Positions 36,001 to 48,000 of a stretch of DNA of 64,000 nt are shown here, piece after piece. Every line of letters starts with the position of its first letter. The stretch's first letter is position 1. A program made the position numbers and the translations under genes. This stretch comes from Symsagittifera roscoffensis (taxonomy: Eukaryota; Xenacoelomorpha; Acoela; Convolutidae), in the NCBI RefSeq assembly GCF_963678635.1, contig NC_087064.1:24656189-24720188 (forward strand). Reading direction: 5' to 3'. The notes below the pieces were generated by a model, which ran no database searches, was not told the origin of the DNA, and was given only the letters and a program-made list of their open reading frames with translations.

Positions 36001-39000
36001 TTTTATATAAAACGAATCAAGTTATTCATTGCGATATATAAAATTGTAACAAGTTTCGATTTGGTTGTTTATTTATTTAGCTTATTTTTGTGCAGTTTTG
36101 TGAAGGTAAGATAGATCTCGGTACTACAAAAATAGTTTTCAGATAATTTTGTAGTGTAATTTTTAAAAATTGACAACGATTAAATCTCATTTTTCGCGTA
36201 TTTAATTTTAATTGCAATTGTTTTCTTTTTAAAAGAAATTCAATTTCATTTGCTAAATGGAAAATATATGACGCCCTCGGATAACAAAAGTTCAAATGGC
36301 GCGAAAAGTCCGTTCGATTTGATATCGTTTGCTGATCACAAGCGTAATGAGAAACATTTTCAATTGTAACGTTTTACGTTACTACTGAAATTTTAAAGAA
36401 ATTGACATTTATCAAAAAAGTTTTCCGATTTTGTTTTTTTTTCTGTTGCTTTCAGATATTCGGTTTTTGGTCGTTCTATAAATTTTAATGCCTTGAGATT
36501 TTAATATTTACGAGTGGGGTGGTTAATCCAACCCCTTTTCTACAGTATAAATAAGCTCTGGGGTAGGGTGGTTTTTTCTGGGCTAAAAAAAAAGATAACG
36601 GAGTACGTGTAGCAATAGTAAAGCTTTTTCAGTCGTCAATCAGATCCTTAAGTGTCGATAAAAATGGTCTGAATCTTTTTAAGAGTTGATGAGCTTAGTT
36701 CAGACTCTTATCTAGATCATGATGATTTTTATTTAGTTTTTTTCTTCAGGAAAATCTTGAAATTTGTTTTGACTCTAACTTACTTTTCGCGGTTTGACTT
36801 TTGATTTATTTTAAAATTCAGTTCATTTCCTTGTTAAAAGGAAGGCAAACTCCTTTGCCGAACAGCAAAAGTCTAAAGGCCACAAAAATCCTGATAAACT
36901 TCTGAGTTTGTAAATGGAATTTAATTATCTGATTTTTCAGCGAAATAAAAGTTTTACCTATTGATCCAGTTTTCTCAAATTGGTTTCATTTTATCAAAAA
37001 AAGGGCCAATCATATATTGTCCCAAAATACACAACAAATTGCTTTAAGGACTTCTATTTTTCTTTCGAAAGTTCTGATTTTTATATATGTTACACAAAAA
37101 CTTACATTAGACTAACGAATTACCAAAATCCAAATGAAATTTCTATGTACTCACTGGTAGAATCTGGTCCAAAAGTTCCACATTTTTGTTATCTTAATCA
37201 GGTTTACAATAGCTTAAAAATATATTTTTTCAAACTATGTTTGATCAAACAGTTCAGTTATGGTCAAATTTCTTGTTTTCACACATATTTTGAAAATATT
37301 TCACGTTTCAAGTCTTTTTTTTTTTAGGGAAATTCAAAAAATCTTAAAAACTGTTTGGTTGCGTTGCTTTCTTTCTCCAGTATATGTCTTGCTCATTTTG
37401 ATTTTTTTTCAGGGAGTCTTAAAGTTTGTTTACGTTCAATTTTTTTTGGCGGTTTGACTTGTGATTTTTTTTAAGTTCAGTGCATTTCTTTTGTTAAAAG
37501 GAAGGCAAACTCCACTATCGAACAGCAAAATTGTAAAGGTTACGAAAAACGTGATCGACTTCTAATTTCGAAAATATAATTAATTTTAAGATTTCCCAGT
37601 GAAAGAAAAGTTAAACCTATTGATCCAGTTTTTTCAAATTGGGTTGGTTTGAACAAAAAAAGTGTCAATCATAATTTTTTTCTACAAATTCAAATAGCTT
37701 TAAGGCCATCTATTTTTTTCGAAATTTAGTAGATGAGAAGATTTTTTGAAAAAACAAGTCGGTTTTTTAGTTTCCTTGCGTGCATTACTTTTTTTCCAAC
37801 TGTCAGTTGGCTATGTTTCTTTTTAAGACAGTGGTCGAATTATTCTGTGCCACTTGCACAGTAACCGGCTATCCTTGTTACGCTTGCAATTAGTAAGTGT
37901 TATCCAGTTGCAGCGTAGACTTTGTTAGGATACAATTTTTTAACAAAATCTGTTGAATCATTTGCCCAATTTGGTTTTCGATTTTGTGAACGACAGACTC
38001 ATTTTCCTTGTCGTTTGGTATCTCATTTTGTATCTTGGTAACTATGCCCCCCATGGTACCTTGTAACGAATCAACCCCCCCCCCCCGAATGTATTGAACA
38101 GTTAAGCATATACGAATTGTGTACCTTGCTAACTATTTCCCCCCTATTGCAATAGGGGGGGGGATAGTTAACAAGATCCCTCATTTTTTCTTTCCCATTA
38201 AGTTGAAAACTGTTCGAATGTTTTTTTTTCGGTTTTCTTAAGTTCATTGACACTTTTCTAACTTTCTGTTGAGTATGTTTTTGACATAGGAATCAGAAAT
38301 TTTGAATTATATGATCCACTATTTCCAAGAAGACTATTCAAGTCTACGCAATAAGTTGCTCCCCAGGTTAATAAAAAGTCGATTAAGCTGCTCAACTTGA
38401 CGCGATGGGGGAAGATTACTGTTGGACAGATTAAAAGGGCGAGTTGATCGATTCTTTAAAATGGGTCCCATAAAGCTTAGAAAGTGATTTCCAGTTTCAT
38501 TTGCCTTCAAATGTCTTTTCGAACGAAGAAGAACAAAGGTTGGCTTATTTTCATTTGATTGAGAAATAGTGAATTAGTAATGTGGATGCGTTTAAGCGTT
38601 AGCCGTTTTTACATTGCATTGACCAGCTAATCATAGTCAGTCGTACCATTCTTTTGCCAGGACGGAGAAACCTGCCCGGTGTTTGTATGTTCCGTTAGTG
38701 GTATTTATATTTAGATAGCTGTCCTAAATTAATTGATTGTTTGTTTTGTTTTCAAATGGTGTAGTAGGCGCACTGTGATCTCGGAGCGAGCAAATATTAA
38801 TTTTAAAACATGCTCTGAAAATGGTCATGGCAATTGTTGGTATTTACAAAAGCGTCAAAACAGATTTAGCATGTAGTTTGTATACTTCACATTATTTATA
38901 AGTTATTGAGAAGTAGTTTTACGACTGATTTTTTTTACTAAGAGCAATTTGAAAGCCCTGCTTGAAATAGTATGAAGATTAAGTTTTATGAAAACTCAAC

Positions 39001-42000
39001 ACTACATAATTCAGTGTTTTTCTCAAACTAACCGACTGCTTTGCCGTTAAGTTGAGTTTTTGTAGCTCCCAGGTTTTGGCTCATCAACTAAAACAATAAA
39101 TAGAAACTAAAAATTGTAAATTACCAAAGCTACCAGTGAAATGAAAATGTGTTAAGCAAATACAAGTAATGCAAACATTATTTCTAAGAAATTATTTTGT
39201 ATAGGCCCTAATCTTCTTTTAAAGGTCAAATTCAGTTTTAGTTGTGCCTCCATCTCAGTTACAATAATTTAAGTACGCCATCAATTAGCAATTGGCTAGC
39301 GTTAAGTAGGAATATATAGGACTTCTGCCCTATTACAAATTGCTGGCTAACAGATCATTGAAGCATATTTGCAAGTTTTTTTTGTGTTATTCGAACAAGT
39401 TAAATCAAATGTTTTGCGTGTTTGACCCAAAACTATCGTTGATATTTGGGTCGAATGGATGGATAACCGGCTGGACTTACAAATATTTATAAACTGGAAG
39501 TTTTCTTTTTTGAAATCTTTTCTGCTTCATCTCGTGCGGATCATTTTTTAACTACAGCACAGAAGTTTTTAATCCAATTTTCCATGTACTCCCATTCATA
39601 TTGGTAATTTAGTTCCGCATTTTTTTCAACCTAAGTCGCAAATATTGTACAGACAAAAGCTATTAAGTACAGACAATGCTAAGGATATTAACACAGACTA
39701 TAATATTCCAAATAGCACTTTAGCTTCAATTTATCATAGATCTGTAGCGTAGAGGTAGTAGGGAAGGAGACCCGCAACAAAATAAGAGGGTTCGAACCTG
39801 AGCAGGGTCGGATGTTTTAAATGAACTTTTTCGTATGCTAGCTGAAATGTGTACGCTCTATAAATTGAGGCATATTAGTTGGTAAATTTCTTTTTTTCTT
39901 CAAATTGACTGGTACTGCTAATGCGTCATAATTGGCTTGCGTCACTTAGCAATTATGTAGAGTCATAATTGGTGTGCGTCACTTCAGAAATTTTTTAGAC
40001 TCAAATTTGCACTCATTTAGTTTTTCCCAGCAGCGTTATCGGTCTTATTTTTGCTTGTGTATGCGAAGTGCAACTTCGCCTCTGTGTTGATTTCTTTGTC
40101 GACAAGTTGTGCAGTTTGCGTATTTCATGTATGCTTATTTCTGCCTTTTTTTTACAAACAGGCGTGCGTGACTAGGCTGCTGTTGTGATATATAGGTTAG
40201 GCAAATTAGTAGTTAAGACAAATTATTAGAACGTGGTGAGATTATTGATTTTGGGTGATGGTACAGGTTTTTTTCAGATGGCATTTAAGCTTTATATTGG
40301 AAGATGTAGATTTTGTGAGTGATACCTTGTTTTCCACCTGTTTGGGCGACTTCACTTTTGTGTCAGGAAGAATTTTTTCATTTGACTACTTGTTTTACTG
40401 TTTATACCAAAGGTTTGAACGGAGTCTTTGTCTATTGTTTGGTCTAAGCATGTTTTAAAAATGGTTTTTTTCACGAATGGTTCGTTCGGCGAGGTTGAAT
40501 TTGTCAAATTGACTTTACGATATTCTGAAATTGGAAATGGGTCGTTTTTAATCTTGAATTTCTGTATCTTATCAAAAAAGGAGCTGTCGTGAAGTCACTA
40601 CGTCTCTGATTGTCAATCGCAATATCTGAGGTTCGAGGCTCACCATGATCAGTGCTAGTTGGCTTCGGATGAGGCAACAACTCAGTTGAGAAAAATAATC
40701 ATAAATTTGCGTGTAAATTTCAAAATTTTAACCAGGGGCACTCCATAAAGTGATGAACATATATATGTATATATGCTCTGCCCCTGGTTAAAATTTATAT
40801 ATATATATAATTGTTTATTGTTTTCGGCTTAAATAAGACAGCTAGAAGCAAACTCACACGACTGATTGTTATTGTCGCTCTTGTTCTTTTGTCATTCGGT
40901 GCACAGTGAACTTTTGTCATTCGGTATATATATCTGGGTTTAAAATCTGACTGGACTTGTTTTTTTTAACGGGTAATATTCCGCTTCACAAAAAAGTTTG
41001 TCGGCTTAGTTGTCATATTGTAGAAATGTTTTTTTTTAAAGTTTTTTTTACATTATAGTTAGTTTAGGGTTCTGATTTACCTCTGATGTTAATAATTTTA
41101 CTGCCTTTGACTTTTTATGTTTCCTTTTTTTTCGATTAAAATTCTTATTCTGCCCAAATGATTTCGGTCTATTTTTCGGCTTACTGACTTAAATTCGATT
41201 CTTTTTAAGGAAAACAAAATTTTTATGCTTGAATCTGGATCGCGCAACATGCTAAAAATCTTAATAAAAATTCTAGTTCAATTCTAGTTCGGGTTTTTCT
41301 TTTTTTTCGGCTTGATAGGCTTTGACCTGTATTATACCAGTTTAATGGCCGTTTTGCGGCTTTCGACGAGCAAAAAAGTTTGTGTGCGTATTTCACATTC
41401 CATTGCATCGGCATTTTTTTTAAATTTCAAAGCTAGCCCAATTTCAGATAGATATAGTTTTTTCGACTTTTTTTTCTGACGTAGCGGCTTTCTTGTTTTG
41501 TATCGCAAGTGGTGCGAAGCTCAGCTTCACCTCTGTTTCCACATTTACGCTAGCCCTACCGAGTGAATTGATGAGCAACCTATATTAAACCGAGCCTCTC
41601 ACACAGCTCAAAAAGGTCTAGAAGGGTAAAATCTCCAAAAACCTGTGTAAGAGAATACATTTTTGCTTGATAGCCAAAACATGTAATTTTTGCTAAATAA
41701 GATTCTAAATCATAGCTTGAAAACCAAATATAAATTTTGCGCCAATGTTTTTCCTCGATTTTCGTTTGGCTGCGTAAGAGGCTCGGTTTGATATAACTTG
41801 CTTATCAGTTCACTTGGTAGTTTTAGCGTAACTTTTGATTAACTAATAAAGACCCATTTTTGAGGTTTCATTTTGCGTCCGACTTTCGCAAAAAGTTGCA
41901 CCATAATAGTTTTGATAAATTTCTAAGCGAGTTTTGTCTTGTTTACTTTTGTCTAATCTTAACTCACTTTGAGAAATACGCATTTGAAGTTTAAATTTTG

Positions 42001-45000
42001 TTCTTTTTGTCGGATACATTAAATCAGCACTGTATCGTAGATCCACCGAAAACGCATGCCTCGCTTCTTATAATGCCAACATAAGAGCTAAGCTAGGATC
42101 TGTCTCGTAAAGATGAATCTCCAGGATCAGGGAAGCATTGCACGGCACCAGGGTATGGGATTGACTCTGATGGTCTCACGGTTTTTATTAGATAAAAGCG
42201 CATCTACTTCAGTCAATTTTTTGAGGTGTTCGTTTTTTCGCTGGTGTATGCAATATTTAACTTCGTCTCACGACTGAATAACTGAACTAGTCTAGATTTT
42301 CAATAAATGAAAGGATATTTCACTATTAAAGAATATTTTTGTTTTCGTGCTACTTTCAATCGTATTGGATAAATGAACGAATATAATTTTCCTTTGTTTC
42401 TCATGTAAAATCGCTGTTAAGTGACACGCTTAATCTTTTGTAAGTTCAATGAAGCAAGTGTTGACTCTTAATTAGGTCGTGATGATTTTTCTTTAGTTTT
42501 TTTTCAGTTAAAGGTCTAAATTTTGGCCACGCTCAAGTTTGGCTTTACGGGGTCTGCTTTTTGATTTTTTATTTATCAATTCAATTCTGAGTGGCAATTG
42601 TGCGTCATTTTTTGAACGACTTCTAGTTTCCAAAGTGGATTTTCTTTTTCAGAGAGGAAACGAAAAACCCGTGTCTGTACAAAACAGTCTCATGCAAAAC
42701 AGTCCAATACAAAACAGTCCGGAAAAGTATGAAAATGAACGAAAAAACAGTCCGATACAAAACAGTCCGGAAAACAGTCCTAATTAATAATTGTTTTAAC
42801 AAGCCGGGATGCCGAGAATGGTCCTTTGTTCAACAAACATAATGAACAAAACAGTGACCGCCGCAGTCGCGCCAACGTGTTGCGAGCTTGACAAAAGAGG
42901 GTAGGAATTAATACGAAATTTAAAACCGGTTATCGCGATGACGCAGCGCGCCCACCGCGACATTAAACCGGACTGTTTTGTACTGGACTGTTTTTTCCTC
43001 CATTACATGATTTTTTGGACTATTTTGCATTGGACTGTTTTGTATGGGAAGATTCGTGCCATCATGGAAGATTTTTGAAATTCGAGAAACTTTAAGTTTT
43101 AAATTCCAGTGGAAAAATTACAACTCGACTCCTTTTTTCTGAATTTGAATGTCAAAACTTAAAAGTCGTAGTGGAACAAAAGCTTAAACCTCTCAGAAGT
43201 GGAAAAGGTAAATTCAGAAGTGGAAAAGGTCCAAATCGAGAAATGTTTCGAGTTCAACGTACAAATAAAAATTGGTGTTTCATTCATCCAAGACGCCTCC
43301 TCGGTCAAATTTAGTGGCACAAGGTAAATAATGTGAAAATTTGACAGGGTTATCGTTCGACTGGTACTTACCTGGTAAGGAAACCTATACCGACTGGTCT
43401 CAATATAGCACCCACTGACTAAATACATGTACGATTAACTTTCACAGACATCAAACATCGTCATCGACATCAAAGTAATTTGAAATCACAAATCCAAACA
43501 CGAAGCAACGGTTGAAGATTTGCATCTAATCAGATGGTTCAACAAATGTTTCATTCAATGTTTGTGTCGGCTTAACAGAACATTGGCCCCGTTAAAGATA
43601 GATAGAATTAAGAAAGCATTACATTAGAGATGTCTGAAATCTGAAATTAGGCTTATTTTTGACTTTCCCCAGCTAGTAGCTCGCAGTTATTTCAAATTGT
43701 TTTAAATCACTCTTTCGTTTTCGTATTGGGCGATAGGATTGATTGTTTCGTAGCGCTCCACTTTCAAGTGAGTACATTCATCTAAGTTGGCTTTTATAGC
43801 TTGGATTTCGCTGGCTCGGCGCACACCTGTGTCACGGTGGTAGAAACTGGCTCGCTTTTTTTGACATTTAAGGAAAAGTTAATAGTATTTTGTCTTACTC
43901 TTATCTTACTGCTTATTTAAAAAGTGGAAGATTGACAATCAGCTATATTGGCAACTTGCGGATATTTAAACACTTCGTGGCAAGTGCCTCATTTTCATTA
44001 AGATTCAAAACTTCCATGAAATAAACTTCTTAATTGAGGAGCGGGGGTCGTTTATGGATACCATTTGGTGTTATGTTTTATGTAAAATATCTAAAATTTT
44101 GGTAGGGTGACTTTCAAAGTCATACTTTTGGTGATTGTAATTCGCTTTCAGATACTGGCTTTGTGAAATATCTAAAATTTTTAGTAAGGCTACTTTTAAA
44201 GTCATACTTTTGGTGATTTAATTCGCTGTCAGATACTGGCCTTTTGTTTTATTTGTTTCAATTTTTCACCAATTTTTTTTGGAATTTTTCTGCCATAATA
44301 CGCCGTGCTGATTTTAAATCATTAACAAAAGTAGGATTTTTTAAAGATTTGTATAATTACGCTTGCGATTGGCGAGCGTTATTAAAGCGGAATTTGACTT
44401 TTTTCTAGCTAACAGCTAGTTTAACAAAATCAGTTGAATCAATTATGCTGACATGCTCAATTACATGAAAGTTCAAGTTTAACTACCGGGTGCTACTCAA
44501 TTTTTGTACGTATAATTATAGAGTTCTGATGATTTTCTGATGACTTTTCGGCTTCATGGTTGTCGACTTAAGCTCTGACTGTTAGTTTCCAAATTGTCTA
44601 GTTCCTGTTTGATAAAACAGTTACTATGAAAATTTATGGGTTCGGGTTTATTCCTTTTTAGAGAGTCCTACCCTTCCCCAGTATGCCTGCATAATCCACT
44701 AGTCTTTTTTAACCTTTACTTCACTTTCTAGAGGTTTCGAAAAAAATGAATGGGGGAATTTTGACCCATAATTTTTATCATTTTCTCAGAAACTACATCT
44801 TAGTTATAAGATTTTGGATTCAATAGAAAGAGCGAGTCGTGAGAAGCTCCTCTGCATGAGCAGTTTCGTCCAAATTTTTAGACGCGCAAATATTATGCCA
44901 CTCGGAAAAGTCAAACTTTTGATTTTTTTAACCGTTGAAGTTTTTTAACTTTTCTCGAAAACTACCCATTCAAATCTGAAGATTTTGTGAGTTCAATGGG

Positions 45001-48000
45001 TGGAGTTTTGTCGAAGCTCACCTGCAAAAACGGCTACTCCCTAAGTTTTTAATACAAAATTAATGGGCCTCAGAAAAATCAAAACTTTGATTTTTGCACC
45101 GTTTTTTCAAACTTTTCGACTTTTATCGGAAACTACTCTTCCAGATCTGAGTTCATGGGATCATTCGAGAGAACAGGTTATGTGAAGCCTCCGTGCATTA
45201 GCGGCTTTACTAAGTTTTTTGACAAAAATTTAATGGCCGTCAGAAAAGTCAAATTTTTGAATTTTTGACCGATTTTTGGAACTTTGACTTTAGTTCACGA
45301 AAGCTACCCTCCTAAATCTGAGTTTTTGGTTTCAATCGAAAGAACGGGTTGTGGGAAGCTTCCCTGCTTAAACTGCTCTGCCTAAGTTTTTTAAACGAAA
45401 AATATTGACTTCGAGAAAAGCCAAACTTTAAAAAAACTGTAAAAATCACAATTTTGGCTTTTCCTGAGGTCATTACTTTTCGTTAAACAAATTCATGCAG
45501 AGCAGTTTAAGCAGAGGAGCTTCCCACAACCCGTCTTTTCGACTGAAACCAAAAACTCCGATTTTTTGAACGCTTTTTGATACTTTGAATTTAGTTCTCA
45601 AAAACTACCCTCCCAAATCTGATGCGGCGAAAACAGGTAATCATAATTGCACCTTGCTTAACTTTTGGACTTTTTCTCCATTTTTTGACTTGCAGATTTT
45701 TTTTCAGTATTTTTCAAATAATAATTTTTTTATAATTGTAGTACTTATGAGATCGATAAGACTCTGACACCAATTTTTGACTGCCAAAGTTTAACCCCAC
45801 TTGTACCTCTTTGAAAAATTTAAATACATTCAAACCCGAAACAAATGCTTTTTTGTTTTTAATTTTTTTAAATCGTTTTTACACTTCCTTTTTCAATAGT
45901 AACATTGTTCGAAGTTCTGTTTGCTATATTTTTGGCGTCATGGTGCACTAATCCTATAATTGTTGTATCGCAAGTGGTGCGAAGCTCAGCTTAGCCTCTG
46001 TATCTTATATATATATATTGTTGTTTTCAACGAAGTGGACGAAATTAAAATCATCAGAGTTGTCAATATAGTCAACTGTCTGTAAACTCGAATGATAAGC
46101 TCTGCCAGCGAAAGTATCCAATTTTCTGTTTTGCATGTTATTGTTGTAGTTTATCCTTCGATTTTTGTTAGGAAATGAGGTCAGCATCAGGCTCTGGAGA
46201 CGCCAGCAGTGGCATGCGAGGTGGTTCTAGTGGGGGTCAATTAGGGGGAGGGTCACATTTGGGGGCCACTTCGGAGGAGATCGATGACGACACATTGCCC
46301 GATGACTACCAGCCCCCCTCTCGCAACCAGCAGAAGAAAACAAGGCGAGGCGCAGTCTCATCTGAAGCCGTGACGGAAGAAGATATCGCAAACTACGTCA
46401 AAAAAGTAAGAAATTGAATTGAAATAGTTTTCCTTAGTGACCGTACAAACCATTTATATCCATCTGATAGAATCGTGAGATCTATTAGCAGATTTTTGGA
46501 GGGAGGTGTAGAGTGATCTAAATGTTTAGGATTTTTTGGCTAGGCGGATTTTTTGGCGTGCGTAGGTCACTGGAATCCACTGTGTGTAGGTCACTTGATT
46601 TTTTGAAAAAATTTTGACTTTGTTTAGGTCGACCAAATTGATTTTCCGAGCATTTTTTTGGCGTGAGGTTTTCCTTAAAGTTCGTATATATTGGCGTCAA
46701 AGGCGTCTTTGAAAAAAATATAAGAGCGGTCGACTGACTCTCTTATATTTTTCGCAAAATGGATGTCGCAAAATCGAAGGGACATTATTTGGGCGGTGTG
46801 GGAGTCAAATCAGCCCCTGATTTTACAAAGGCCGCGATAATTTTAGGTTTTTTTTTTCAGGAAAACTGATGTTTGATATTTCGCTCATTTCATTAAATTT
46901 GTTTAAAGGAAGGTAAACTCCACTATTGAACAGCAAATGTAAACAGGTCACAAAAACGTGAATTTAATTTTCTGAATTCCTAGCTGATCCAATTTACTCT
47001 AAATGGGATAACTGCAAAAAGAAAGTGCCGATCACTGAAGTTCTTAGAGCTTCAACGTGGCATATTTTTTTCTTCGTAAGTTGAAAAATTTTCAAAATAT
47101 TCTTGTTTTTGGTTTTCTTAATCTTAAGCACTTTTCCAACTATCTGTTGGCTATGTTTGAATTCTGTAAACGCTCGTTCTTGTATTGATCAATGCATGTT
47201 TTTAATTCATCTGGAAAATAACTATTGTCGAATTTACCCGCGAATTGATTTGTTTTCTCAAGAAGTTAAATCAATTTTACTCAATTCATTGTGAAATGTG
47301 AATTAGTACTGGACACCAAATAATTCAATTAGTCTAGATCTTGCTGTTTAAATTGGGTTTAGAAACAGCCCAAGGGTCTCGTGTGGAGCTATTGACGGGT
47401 GGAGTTCCCAATTTCCTGTTTTCTAGACTGGTCTGACATTTTGGTTTTTTTTTGCACTTTAACATGAGCCGCCGCACATTCGATGAGTTTATTAACCATT
47501 TAGTGCTTGTTTCTTCTATCTGTATGTCAAATAGAGATCATTTTAACGGAAATAATGAAAAGTAAAATCATGCTAAAACCGTTCTTGTTTTTCATGGAAA
47601 AATGTAGACTTGGTTGTTTGCCGCACAGTTTGTGGACTGGTTGTTGCGGCAATTAAACAAGAGTGGCTGCTTATTTGTTTTTGTGGCTTTATTTTGCTTT
47701 CTGTATGTGATTATCGAATGCAGAGAGTTGTAAAGAATCAGTGCATACCCTTTGCTTGAAGCATGTTGCTGAATATCTTAGCTTGAGAAAACGAACATGG
47801 TGATTTCACGCAAACCAGAGTGTTTAATTTTTAAGTGTCAGTTCTAGGTCGTATTGATTTATTTAGTTTTTTTTTCAGAGAAAGATTTGGCATTTCTAAA
47901 AGCGTCAGTAGATGTATTATGTTATCTCATTACTTCTCATGTTTTGAAAGTTAAACAATACTGCTCGTATCAGGGCGAAGCTTTCCGACTGTCTCTCAAG

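Larger units (their letters stand above)
30069..46171 (+). other. PKA-R1 intron 1 (16.1 kb)
   Basis: GTAAAT to TTGTTAG. AT-rich with no nested gene that I can support. Recognisable content is listed separately: hairpin 30267-30325, tandem duplication 33010-33555, family-B repeats near 36836 and 37493, hairpin 38126-38177, SINE near 39740, hairpin 40723-40796, MITEs near 41545 and 42680, tandem duplication near 44084, and the 170 bp repeat 44787-45620. The remaining stretches show only scattered SINE-tail motifs. Confidence 0.8.

Noticed and set aside
37800-38000. Hidden PKA-R1 exon in intron 1
   Set aside because: Exons 1 and 2 join in phase 0 with docking domain directly preceding the linker; no RI-like peptide is seen between them.
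40740-40830. AT dinucleotide runs near 40760, 46005 and 52635 as promoters
   Set aside because: Simple repeats in AT-rich DNA; no start-site or gene context supports them.
46175-46417. Independent 80-codon gene starting at ATG 46175
   Set aside because: It is exon 2 of PKA-R1: acceptor at 46171, donor at 46406, pseudosubstrate inside.
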